Assembly: GCF_011603255.1 (NCBI RefSeq)
Contig: NZ_JAANCM010000006.1
Coordinates: 248,001 to 312,000, forward strand
From: Ferranicluibacter rubi
GTDB lineage: Bacteria; Pseudomonadota; Alphaproteobacteria; Rhizobiales; Rhizobiaceae
Reading direction: 5' to 3'
DNA: 64,000 bases
The notes beneath the pieces are model-generated. The model did no database searches and had not been told where the DNA came from. It saw nothing but the letters and a program-made list of their open reading frames with translations. This document shows, in pieces, positions 11,845 through 20,122 of this stretch. The position numbers and the translations under genes were made by a program. Every line of letters begins with the position of its first letter. Position 1 is the stretch's first letter.

Positions 11845-12609
11845 GTGTCCGAACGCCCAGCACCCCTCGTGCCCGCCGTCACCCGCTACGACCGCGGTAT
11901 CGAGGACGTCGCGCGCGAGAAGGCCGCATCGGTGATCGAGCACACGTTCGGGACCGTCGCATCGCTCGTGCAGCAGGTGTTCCAGGATCCGGAAACCGTC
12001 ACACGACAGCTGCGAATGGGCATCACCGAGAAGACAGGGAGGGGGGCGGAGCTCGCAACCCTCATGGCCAGACAGCTCGAGCGGTTCGGGGAGCTGCGTG
12101 GCAAGTCGGGGCTGCTTGGCGACAACAAGGAGCGCAGACAAGCGAGAGACATCGCAAACGCGGTCGCCGCCCATATCGGCCATGTCTCGAAAGCCTGGGA
12201 ACGGCGCCTGGATGCGGAGCGGGCATCGGAAACCTGGCAGCGCGAGAAACGCGATGGCGTCGAGGTGCCTGGCCTGACACCTCGCAGCTTCGAGCTCATT
12301 GCCCAGGTGGAAAAGGCAGCGATCGACAAACAGGGTCCGCTCATCGATCAGTTGCGGTCAACGCCGGAGGGGAGGATCGCGCTGGAAGAGGCAAAGCGGG
12401 TGGCCGATGCGCTCACTCTTCGGTTCGGGCATTCCGATCCGCGGAACTTTTCCCCCGACCTTGAGAAGCGTCCCGAGCTTGCAAAACAGGCCGAGACGAT
12501 CAAGAGCGTTGCCCGCATCGTGGAGCGCACCCGCATGGCGGAGCTCACGCGGGATCATACGTTAAAGCATCAGCTCAGCCGAACGAAGGGGCTCGGGTTG
12601 AGCCGGTAA
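11845..12609 (+). pseudogene. traA: C-terminal fragment of Ti-type relaxase TraA
   Basis: 254 codons beginning with a GTG, with VPAVTRYDRGIEDVAR, then GELRGKSGLLGDNKERR and REKRDGVEVPGLTPRS. These match the C-terminal region of the large TraA relaxase/helicase of Ti-like plasmids, normally over 1,000 residues. The catalytic relaxase and helicase parts are absent, so this piece cannot start DNA transfer. No other tra gene is intact nearby, so it marks a former conjugative element. The frame itself is clean, which suggests the loss is recent or that the fragment is tolerated. Confidence 0.75.
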
Positions 12610-12678
12610 GATGATGAGCGGACACGAGCTCGTGTTCACGGATTGGCCGAAAAGATGGCGTAGACGCTCTTAGCTCCG

Positions 12679-12933
12679 TCAAACGGTCCGGACCGGAAAC
12701 ATGTCCTCGCCATAGTGATGCAGGCGGGTGTGATGACGGCGGCACAGCCAGCGCACGTCGAGAGGGTCCTCGTACTGGTCGTGATGCGCGTCGACCGTGT
12801 CGATGCCGCAGACCTCGCAGGGTTGTTTGGCAAGATCCCCTGCCTTGACGGCTCGCTGCACGGCCAGGTGCGCATCGTACTTTGCCGGATTGGCCCGGCG
12901 CCAATTCGCCTGACGGGTGTCGGTCTTCAGCAT
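12679..12933 (-). CDS. small HNH-like zinc-binding protein
   Basis: 84-residue basic protein. CEVCG in the middle, then VDAHHDQYEDPLDVRWLC and CRRHHTRLH, form a Cys/His cluster like that of short HNH-type or phage-associated zinc proteins. The ATG at 12933 has AAGGA ten bases upstream; a GTG start at 12960 is also possible. It lies opposite to the TraA remnant. Family members are frequent in prophage and plasmid regions; whether this one cuts DNA cannot be told. Confidence 0.6.
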   Translation of the reverse strand: MLKTDTRQANWRRANPAKYDAHLAVQRAVKAGDLAKQPCEVCGIDTVDAHHDQYEDPLDVRWLCRRHHTRLHHYGEDMFPVRTV

Positions 12934-12960
12934 CGCTGGTTCATTCCTTTGGCTGGCCAC

Positions 12961-13489
12961 TGGCGAAGATCAGCTGATTTGGTGCGGCTTGCCATCTAGA
13001 AAAGCTACGTGTTCTCATAGTGGCGCGAATTTGAGATAGTCGCAAGTAGAGGATTTTGGGAAAGGAAGGTCACACGAGGTTGAATTGGAGATAACCGTTC
13101 AATTTTCGCCAGACGGCCTCTCTACGTCTGGATTTTTGCTAGCGTCGCGGTGCGAAAAATGTCGCGAGATCGGTGCTTACACGGGGTGTTGCTTCGTGGT
13201 TGCTGCGGGCCACCGGCAGGTGCAAACGATGAGAATGGTCACAGCACGATGATCATTTAAGCGAAGAGGTTAAGGCTCAACGATAGATGCGGAGCTTCCA
13301 GGCGCTGGACCAACACAATGTCGATGACGCCGCTGACGCCGTAGGGCTGACCACGATGCTGCCAAAGGCTGGCAGCACCAGTACCGGCAGAGAAGTTTCT
13401 TACAGATCGAGCAGGCTGCCTGACAGCTGCCCTTATGACGTCGCTTGTAGAGTGTCAAAAAATGCTTATATCTCTGACAGAGGAACGCC
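12961..13489. other. intergenic region, mostly unexplained
   Basis: No supported gene across about 530 bases. The last 40 bases form the promoter of the following antitoxin gene. Short frames at 13270-13491 look like mobile-element debris but I could not assign them. Confidence 0.4.
13453..13479 (+). promoter_or_regulatory. putative promoter/operator of abiEi-like gene
   Basis: TGTCA at 13453 and TGACA at 13475 are inverted around an A/T-rich core containing TTATAT, which could serve as a -10 box with TTGTAG at about 13445 as -35. The element ends ten bases before the start codon. Antitoxins of the AbiEi group are known to bind inverted repeats in their own promoter; this is a candidate site only. 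Confidence 0.35.
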
Positions 13490-14083
13490 ATGCAGCACCT
13501 TACATCTCAAATTCTCGGATATGCTGAGCAATTGCCAGAGGGTGCCGCCCTGTCCGCGAAAAGCCTGCTGCATCTCGGCAATCGTGCTGCTGTGGACCAG
13601 GCGCTGTCGCGTCTGCATGAGCGTGGAGAGCTGATCAGAGCGGGACGTGGTATTTACATGAAGGCTATCAAAAGCCGGTTCGGAAGCAGGCCACCGACTG
13701 TCGAGCAAGCCGCCGCGGCAGTTGCACATCAACGTGGCGAGGTTATCGTTTCAAACGGAGCAGCGGCTGCCAATGCCCTCGGGCTGACGACCCAGGTCCC
13801 TGTTCGCTCTATTTATCTGACCTCCGGCCGCAGCCGGACAATGAGTGTCGGAAGCCAGGAGGTTGAGCTGAAACATGCTCCTCCATGGCAGCTTTCGCTC
13901 GCCAACCGGCCGGCGGGGGTTGCTGTGCGCGCGCTCGCGTGGCTGGGGCCGGAAAGAGCAGAAGAGGCGCTCTCAAGCATCAAGCGGAAACTTTCACCTG
14001 AAGCCTTTACTGAACTCCTTGCTGCAGCACACCAGTTTCCCACGTGGCTTGCACGAAGCGTGGGAAAGGCCGCCCATGGCTGA
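13490..14083 (+). CDS. AbiEi-like antitoxin (DUF6088 type)
   Basis: 197-residue protein with an N-terminal winged-helix-like part (GNRAAVDQALSRLHERGELI, RAGRGIY) and the conserved middle VSNGAAAANALGLTTQ. This is the pattern of transcription-regulator antitoxins paired with AbiEii nucleotidyltransferase toxins (type IV toxin-antitoxin, first known as phage abortive infection). The next gene's ATG overlaps this stop by 8 bases. The antitoxin frame is intact although its toxin is broken, so it now acts alone, if at all. Confidence 0.82.
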   Translation: MQHLTSQILGYAEQLPEGAALSAKSLLHLGNRAAVDQALSRLHERGELIRAGRGIYMKAIKSRFGSRPPTVEQAAAAVAHQRGEVIVSNGAAAANALGLTTQVPVRSIYLTSGRSRTMSVGSQEVELKHAPPWQLSLANRPAGVAVRALAWLGPERAEEALSSIKRKLSPEAFTELLAAAHQFPTWLARSVGKAAHG

Positions 14084-14277
14084 TCACTTCCTCCAACTCT
14101 CGATCGACGACAAGCATGTGGTTCTGGCGATCGCGTCAGACAGATCGCAGCGTCCAATACACCTGCTCGAAAAGGACGTTTAGGTCGTGTGGGCGCTCCA
14201 AACGCTCTACGCAACAGCCCCTGGCAAGAGCCTCGTCTTCGAGGGCGGCACCTCGTTGTCGAAAGCTTTCGGTGCTA
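14076..14277 (+). pseudogene. AbiEii-like nucleotidyltransferase toxin, truncated
   Basis: The start MADHFLQLSIDDKHVVLAIA and later PIHLLEKDV, VVWALQTLYA and VFEGGTSLSK follow the N-terminal pattern of AbiEii-like toxins, including the GGTSLSK nucleotide-binding stretch. An in-frame TAG at 14181-14183 replaces what is usually Trp in KDVWVVW. Homology ends after SKAFGA near 14277, before the catalytic acidic residues and most of the roughly 300-residue protein. The toxin is therefore dead twice over. Confidence 0.8.
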
Positions 14278-14318
14278 GGCCCTCGCCTTCCGGCGTACCA
14301 ACAACGTTCAGAATGCAT

Positions 14319-14618
14319 TCATGGCGGCGGAAGGTTCAAAGTCCAGTGCTCCACATCCGGACTATCGATGTAACGGCCGAGTGAGCGCAGGTAGGCAACA
14401 ATTTCTCGCCGCAGGTAATCCCGATCGCCAAATTTTCTGTTGATCTCCCGGAGTTGGGGAGCTGCAATCTCGTACTCTTTGTCCGACAGGTCGGCGTCTC
14501 CGATCGTGTAGATATTGTCACCGCAGGCGCAAATATCACAACCCGTATCAATAATCTCATCGACAAACGCCGGGATTTCAATCGCCTGCATCATGCGCAG
14601 CTTTGGTTTGCTGGTCAT
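14319..14618 (-). CDS. hypothetical protein
   Basis: 99 residues from the ATG at 14618 (MTSKPKLR), with a balanced, soluble composition and a central CDICACGDN that could bind metal. I do not recognise the family. It lies just downstream of the truncated toxin on the other strand; an in-frame start at 14642 also exists. Confidence 0.5.
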   Translation of the reverse strand: MTSKPKLRMMQAIEIPAFVDEIIDTGCDICACGDNIYTIGDADLSDKEYEIAAPQLREINRKFGDRDYLRREIVAYLRSLGRYIDSPDVEHWTLNLPPP

Positions 14619-14784
14619 CCTTTGTACTCTGACTATCCACAAGTTTAATATAAGACGATCATCTCGGGCAGATGAAAGCAGCCATGGGTTGCGCGAAACA
14701 ATCTACCAGCTGCGGTCACGGCAGCCTTGGGACTTTCAGATAGATCATGCCGCGAATATCCGGATGCATGGCATGACACACCGA

Positions 14785-15915
14785 TCAAAGGACTGGGCGG
14801 GAACGAAATGTTCGATCACGAGGCAATGTCGATGCGCTGTGTGGGGAACCGATGAGGCCGTCCTGCATTTCAGCCTCCGCCCAGATGATGCGGGCCTTCC
14901 CCAACCGCTTCGCCAGATAGAGGGCTGCGTCAGCTTTTCTTAAGACTAGAGTCGCGTCATCTCCGAAGTCTATCGGAAGCAGGCCGGCACTAAAGGTAAA
15001 CGGTACTGCCCCGCTCATGTCTTCGCGCACCTGTGCAAGGAAGCTTTCCATCGCAGCCATAGCGTCCGCGTCGGTAGGGCCCCCAAGCAGAACTCCAAAT
15101 TCTTCGCCGCCGAGCCGGCCGACCTCTGTAGCTGAAAACATTTGAGTTGATTGACGTGCAAAAGCGACGAGAACGCGATCTCCCATTTCATGGCCGTACT
15201 TGTCGTTGATACCTTTGAAATTGTCGATGTCGATCATAGCAAAATAGCGCAGAGGACCCTTGGGCTCTGCAAGAGTAGACTGAAAGTGCTCCATGAAAGC
15301 GCGACGGTTGCTCAACCCCGTCAAGGCATCGACACTTGATAGTTTCTTGAATTTTTGTTTCGTAATATAGATCTCCCGGATGCAGTTCATAACAGCATGA
15401 TTGAGAAGGCAACCAATCAAAACGGAGGAGACGATCGACAAAGAAAGAAGGGGAGCCGAGACGGTCGCAAAGTAGGAGCTTGGCTGCCCAGCAAATAAAG
15501 TCACAACCGATATGAGGCAACTGATCAGGTACTCAGCTCGACTATTGAAGACCAGTGCCGTTCCCAAGATTATTTCCACGGACACTACTGCAGCCCAGTA
15601 GGGACCCAGCTCTCCCATAGCGTCAAGCTGGATCCGAAACCCCAATGATAAGAGCGCCGTGTAGCTCATGCTCAGTGCCCTAAGAGCTCTGAAGTTGGTG
15701 ACCCACACAATCGCGACGCACACCGCGCAAAGCAACATCGCAGTCGGCACAAATGCCATCGTAGGACGAACATCAAAACCCGGGTTGATCAGAAAGCTGA
15801 TGACGAGTCCAGCGCAACCAACGCCGAAAACAATCTGACTATGCAGTCGTTTTCTTATTTCAGCTTCCTGTTTCGCATATTGATAGTGAGGCAAGATTAC
15901 TGTGTTCCTTTGCAT
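14785..15915 (-). CDS. membrane-bound diguanylate cyclase
   Basis: GGDEF-domain protein of about 376 residues making cyclic-di-GMP from GTP. The N-terminal half holds about six hydrophobic segments without a recognisable periplasmic sensor. The C-terminal domain has DALTGLSNRRAF, DIDNFKGINDKYGH and the active-site RLGGEEF (GGEEF is a catalytic variant). No RxxD inhibitory site is evident at the usual place. The frame opens at 16056, inside the chemoreceptor gene; ATGs at 15969 and 15915 are alternatives and I chose 15915 for its fit with family length. It is co-directional with the chemoreceptor and probably co-transcribed. Confidence 0.85.
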   Translation of the reverse strand: MQRNTVILPHYQYAKQEAEIRKRLHSQIVFGVGCAGLVISFLINPGFDVRPTMAFVPTAMLLCAVCVAIVWVTNFRALRALSMSYTALLSLGFRIQLDAMGELGPYWAAVVSVEIILGTALVFNSRAEYLISCLISVVTLFAGQPSSYFATVSAPLLSLSIVSSVLIGCLLNHAVMNCIREIYITKQKFKKLSSVDALTGLSNRRAFMEHFQSTLAEPKGPLRYFAMIDIDNFKGINDKYGHEMGDRVLVAFARQSTQMFSATEVGRLGGEEFGVLLGGPTDADAMAAMESFLAQVREDMSGAVPFTFSAGLLPIDFGDDATLVLRKADAALYLAKRLGKARIIWAEAEMQDGLIGSPHSASTLPRDRTFRSRPVL

Positions 15916-16012
15916 GGTGCGGGCGCTGTTGTCACCTCTTTGGGGGCCCATCGCCGGAGGTTTCGTCATGATGCATGAAGCATCAAGATTGTCCTCTCGT
16001 CGGGCTTGCCCA

Positions 16013-17800
16013 TCAAAACTCTTCCCAGCTTTCTGATTTAACCGCAGCATTCCCACAGACAGCGTAGGCGACCTTCGAAGTCATCTGTCCTACAGGGGGA
16101 ACAGATGACGGGATCGGGTCGACGCGCGACGCCGGCTGCGACGGGCGTATGGCTGTCCCAGCGCCGACATTGAAGCGTGAAAGAAGCTGAAACAGTTCCT
16201 CAGCTTCTCTAGCGAGGCCATGCGAGGCAGCAGACGTTTCCTCAACCATGGCTGCGTTCTGCTGAGTGCCTTGGTCTATCGTATTAACAGCAGTGTTAAT
16301 TTCTTTCAGACCCGTCGCTTGCTCGCGTGACGCCTCGACAATGGCGCTGACATTGGCATCGACATAGATGACCTGCCCGACGATCTCTTCGAGAGCCTTG
16401 CCGGTTTCCCCGACGAGCGCAACGCCCTGCTTGACATGCTCGTTTGAAGCACCAATCAAATCCTTGATTTCCCGCGCAGCCTTGGCGGAGCGTTGCGCCA
16501 ACTCCCGAACCTCTTGGGCGACAACCGCAAACCCTTTGCCTGCATCACCGGCTCGCGCCGCTTCGACGCCCGCATTCAAAGCAAGCAGGTTGGTCTGGAA
16601 AGCAATCTCATCGATCACACCAATGATGGTGGAAATTTCGCCGGCTGATTTTTCGATCTGGCCCATGGCATCAACAGCCTGTCGGACCACCGATCCAGAG
16701 CGCTCGGCGCTCTCTTTTGTTTTGCGCACAAGCTGCCCGGCGTCCTGCGCTCGATGGCTGGAGTCGGAAACTGTCGTGGTGATCTCTTCGAGAGCAGCAG
16801 CCGTTTCTTCAACCGAAGCAGCTTGCTGCTCCGTTCTGCCTGCCAGATCATCAGAGGCCGAGCGGATCTCTTGCGATGCGGAAGCAATGGCGGCCGCGTT
16901 CCGTGCCACCGCTTCCATCGCAACGCAGAGCTGTGATGTGGCGCTGTTGAAATCGAGACGAAGTTTGTCTAACGTCGGCAGAAAAGGATGTCCGAGCTGT
17001 TGTGTCAGGTCGCCTCTAGCAAGCCCCTGCAAGGCACAGGCGAGGCTATGGACGTTCTCAACGCGGGTCGTGACATCCGTTGCGAACTTTACGATCTTGA
17101 AGACCTTGCCGCTCATGTCGAAGATCGGGTTGTAGGACGCCTGGATGTGAACTTTCTTGCCGTTCTTACCGATGCGCAGGAACTCATCCGCAATGAACTC
17201 GCCTCCAGCCAGCCGGGTCCAGAACTGCCTATAGTCTTCGCTGCCCGCGTAAGTCCTGTCGCAGAACATCGAATGATGTTTGCCCCTGATGTCTTTGAGC
17301 TGATAGCCGAGCGTTGTCAGGAAGTTCTCATTGGCTGTAAGGATTTCGCCAGCAGGCGTAAACTCGATGACTGCCTGGGCACGCGACAGCGCATCGAGTT
17401 TACCCGCGTCTTCGACGGACTTCAGCTTCTGAGCGGTGATGTCTGTGGCGAACTTGATGATTTTGTAAGGCTTTCTGCCCCGAAAGACCGGATTGTAGGA
17501 TGCTTCGATCCAGACTTCTCTGCCGCCCTTGCCGATCCGCCTATACTGGCGCTGGTCATACTTTCCCGCGGCCAAGGCATCCCAGAATTGGCGGTATTCG
17601 GCGCTGGTCGCTTCCGTCGGATCCACGAACATATGATGATGCTGGCCGACGATCTCGGTAAGCTCATAGCCAAGTGCTGTGCAAAAATTCTGATTGGCTT
17701 TCAGAATCTTCCCCGTGAGACTGAACTCGATGATTGCTTGAGCCTTGCTCACTGCGGCCAAGATATCTTCAGTATCGGACGAGAAACCAAACGAAATCAT
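16013..17800 (-). CDS. soluble methyl-accepting chemotaxis protein with two PAS domains
   Basis: 595 residues with no membrane segment. Two tandem PAS domains (about 20-125 and 140-250) each end in KFATD(I/V)T, like PAS-PAC sensors that bind haem or flavin. They are followed by a HAMP-like linker and a signalling domain with the conserved hairpin [20 protein letters not shown]. The C-terminus is ESWEEF, similar to the NWETF-type tether for the CheR/CheB adaptation enzymes. The ATG at 17800 has AAGGAG 12 bases upstream; a GTG nine codons earlier is an alternative. It probably senses redox or oxygen in the cytoplasm and signals to CheA. Confidence 0.92.
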   Translation of the reverse strand: MISFGFSSDTEDILAAVSKAQAIIEFSLTGKILKANQNFCTALGYELTEIVGQHHHMFVDPTEATSAEYRQFWDALAAGKYDQRQYRRIGKGGREVWIEASYNPVFRGRKPYKIIKFATDITAQKLKSVEDAGKLDALSRAQAVIEFTPAGEILTANENFLTTLGYQLKDIRGKHHSMFCDRTYAGSEDYRQFWTRLAGGEFIADEFLRIGKNGKKVHIQASYNPIFDMSGKVFKIVKFATDVTTRVENVHSLACALQGLARGDLTQQLGHPFLPTLDKLRLDFNSATSQLCVAMEAVARNAAAIASASQEIRSASDDLAGRTEQQAASVEETAAALEEITTTVSDSSHRAQDAGQLVRKTKESAERSGSVVRQAVDAMGQIEKSAGEISTIIGVIDEIAFQTNLLALNAGVEAARAGDAGKGFAVVAQEVRELAQRSAKAAREIKDLIGASNEHVKQGVALVGETGKALEEIVGQVIYVDANVSAIVEASREQATGLKEINTAVNTIDQGTQQNAAMVEETSAASHGLAREAEELFQLLSRFNVGAGTAIRPSQPASRVDPIPSSVPPVGQMTSKVAYAVCGNAAVKSESWEEF

Positions 17801-18109
17801 CCCCACGATATGCTCCTTCTTTGCCACAGAGCCTTCTTCTGAACCTCGGCGGCCCTTTGAGAAATGGACTGTGGCGTTTCGTTGTGGATCAGACCGGGGA
17901 GGTGCTATGCAACGGCTTGATGTCTCCGGCGGTCACTCCCAGTTTTAGGAGTGAATTCCAAACGAATTCTTAAAGCGTTGCACAATATTTCGGCGTTCGC
18001 TTGATGAGTGTGCATCTTGCCGCATCTTCAAGTTAAAGCAGCAAAGACTAATCAAAAAATCTCAGGGCGGATATGCTGTCTTTTGCTGCTTGATATTCGA
18101 AACAACTCG
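17801..18109. other. intergenic region between chemoreceptor and luxR genes
   Basis: About 300 bases with no supported gene. It should contain the chemoreceptor promoter (reading leftward) and the 3' end of the luxR-type transcript. I see no clear sigma-factor site or terminator. Confidence 0.4.
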
Positions 18110-18841
18110 TTAGTGGATAAGTCCCCGGCGAATTGCCTCCGCAATGGCATGCACGCGATTGTCGGCACCGAGTTTACGAATGGCAGTCTTGATGTAGCTG
18201 TTTACGGTGTCGGACGTGTAGCCGCTCAACTTGGCAATCTCATCGGTTGTCTTACCCAAGCTCGCAAATCTTAGACAGATAAGCTCGCCGTCGATCAGTC
18301 TGAGCGTTTGTGCCGAGAACTTATCCATAATCGGTCGAGTGATCACGCGGTGCATGACGTCAGCCACATCCTGCAGGAAGTCCATTTCGTCCTGTGCAAA
18401 TCGCGTCTGACGCGCGAAAGTGACGGCCCCGAAGACAACGTCTCCGCGCCGTACCGGAAAAAGCGTACGATTTACCACCCCGAACGCGTCAGTCAGATAG
18501 GTTAGACGCTGAGGTGGCGGCGTCTGCGCATACACCACGTCCTCCATGACAACACCTACCGCCAATCTCGATGCTTGCACGAATGGATCAACCGAAAGAA
18601 GATCGTCACCGTAATAGGCCTCCAGAAACGCTGGTGGGACGTCTGTGTCGATCGAGTGACCGCTGCCGAACCGGTATCCATCGAGATCAAGACCGGACAC
18701 GGCAAAGAAGTCGAATGGGACTGCCGCGCGAATTTTTTCGACAAAAGGGTGAGCTGCGACATGCCTTCGCTTTGGCAGCGACCGGAGATCGGGTACCCCG
18801 TTGAGGGCTTCGCTTAATATGAAGGTGCTTGAAGACAGCAA
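18110..18841 (-). CDS. LuxR-family transcriptional regulator
   Basis: About 243 residues. The C-terminal helix-turn-helix reads GKTTDEIAKLSGYTSDTVNS then YIKTAIRKLGADNR, the LuxR/GerE pattern with the usual GxTxxEIA. The N-terminal 170 residues look like an autoinducer-binding-type domain (DPFVQASRL, VFGAVTFAR), but I cannot verify the acyl-homoserine-lactone residues. The start is uncertain: a TTG at 18841 follows GGAGAG by a few bases, and the frame is open to 18913. No luxI-like synthase is in the window, so it may be an orphan receptor or a VisN/VisR-like motility regulator. Confidence 0.8.
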   Translation of the reverse strand: MLSSSTFILSEALNGVPDLRSLPKRRHVAAHPFVEKIRAAVPFDFFAVSGLDLDGYRFGSGHSIDTDVPPAFLEAYYGDDLLSVDPFVQASRLAVGVVMEDVVYAQTPPPQRLTYLTDAFGVVNRTLFPVRRGDVVFGAVTFARQTRFAQDEMDFLQDVADVMHRVITRPIMDKFSAQTLRLIDGELICLRFASLGKTTDEIAKLSGYTSDTVNSYIKTAIRKLGADNRVHAIAEAIRRGLIH

Positions 18842-19112
18842 ACTCAGCTCTCCGATGTGAACGGCTGTGCGATTTGAAGGAGGTTCTCTGGTTCCTGCAA
18901 CCAGTAAATGCAACGACGGACTGTTGGAAAGGATGGAAAGACGCGTTGGTGTTTCAATTTTGGGACGTCATCAGCAAAACTCCGGAGGCCGTTTCTCGTA
19001 AGAGCCGCGAAGAGGGGAAGATTCGCCGTCGGGATCACCAAAAGAAGTTCTTTCATCTGATCATGGTTGAGTAGCTTTGCATTTGGCTTCGCCCTCACAG
19101 ATCGGAGCGGTC

Positions 19113-19228
19113 TCTTGACCGCTACGACCGGGCAGGTGGCGTCCGATGATCCACGACCAACCTCGACCCATCCGGTTTTCCACGCAATGTGACGAGCATG
19201 CCCTGATCGAGGATCTCGATCCAGCTCT
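19113..19228 (-). pseudogene. tyrosine recombinase fragment
   Basis: A minus-strand stretch reads [16 protein letters not shown] in one frame and [20 protein letters not shown] in another. It matches the middle of the integrase at 50.2-51.1 kb almost word for word, with a frameshift. Everything before and after is missing. It is one of five pieces of this recombinase family in the window. Confidence 0.75.
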
Positions 19229-19399
19229 ATATGTAGCCGGTCAAATGGCTCCACGACGATCATGGAATGGTACATAGTCATGCCAACGCGCTTGTTGTCG
19301 ATACGCTTCGCAAATAGCGACCGCCTTTCATTCCGTGTCGATCAAGACAAAGGGACGTCGCGACTGACAATAAGGGCGGAAGCCGAGACATCAACAGGC

Positions 19400-19522
19400 T
19401 CACGGTCTCTGCTTTGCATCGGATGCACGTCCTGAGCGCAGCATTCCCAGCCCGATGTCCTTAGCCAGTTCCGCGCGTTTCGCCGCATAGGCAGAGGCCA
19501 CGATCGGATTGTCCTTTGACAA
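19400..19522 (-). pseudogene. C-terminal scrap of MucR/Ros regulator
   Basis: The minus strand reads KDNPIVASAYAAKRAELAKD, then IGLGMLRSG and a stop at 19400-19402. This matches the conserved tail of MucR/Ros zinc-finger regulators, which usually reads YPMVAPAYAxxRSxLAKxxGLG. The zinc finger and the start are absent, so it is a relic. The remainder of 19229-19654 holds no other supported feature. Confidence 0.6.
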
Positions 19523-19654
19523 AACGCTCGTTCAGCCGCTCCGGCCCAGGCCCTTGTCCTGCTTTGGATTTACATTGCACAACCTAACGGTTTAAGCAGG
19601 ATAGTGTGCGGACCCGCGATATCCCTGGGTCGGGCAGGATTCTGGCAGGCTGTA

Positions 19655-20122
19655 TTGGACTATCTTCTCCTCAAATATCTGCATGTCCTCGGCGCGATCG
19701 TTCTTCTGGGCACGGGAACGGGCATCGCGTTCTTCATGCTGATGGCCCACCGCTCCGGAGACGCCGAATTTGTGGCGAAGACAGCGGGAGTGGTGGTCGT
19801 GGCGGATATGGTCTTTACCGCCAGCGCGGTGGTCGTTCAGCCGATCACCGGCTATCTTTTGGCGGATCTGATGGACGTTCCCCTGTGGGAAGGCTGGCTC
19901 GGGGTAGCGCTCCTGCTCTACGGGGTGGCCGGCGCCTTCTGGTTGCCCGTTGTCTGGATCCAGATGCGCATGCGTGACCTCGCGTTGGAGTCCGCCCGTG
20001 CTGGAACAGCGCTTTCCACGGCCTATCACCGTCTCTACCGCATTTGGTTTCTGTTCGGCTTTCCGGGCTTCGGCTCCGTGATGGCCATCCTCTGGCTCAT
20101 GATTGCAAAGCCCGGACTATGA
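19655..20122 (+). CDS. DUF2269 integral membrane protein
   Basis: About 155 residues with four hydrophobic segments. The start LDYLLLKYLHVLGAIVLLG and the later TASAVVVQPITGY fit the DUF2269 family of inner-membrane proteins. No good ATG precedes it: a TTG at 19655 is the best start, and the frame opens at 19604. Its stop overlaps the next gene's ATG by 4 bases, so the two are coupled. Function unknown; family members commonly sit beside SDR/DoxX genes as here. Confidence 0.75.
   Translation: MDYLLLKYLHVLGAIVLLGTGTGIAFFMLMAHRSGDAEFVAKTAGVVVVADMVFTASAVVVQPITGYLLADLMDVPLWEGWLGVALLLYGVAGAFWLPVVWIQMRMRDLALESARAGTALSTAYHRLYRIWFLFGFPGFGSVMAILWLMIAKPGL

Noticed and set aside
13270-13491. Cys-rich 73-codon minus-strand frame
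   Set aside because: Looked like a zinc-binding peptide, but it lacks a ribosome site and overlaps the AbiEi-like promoter.
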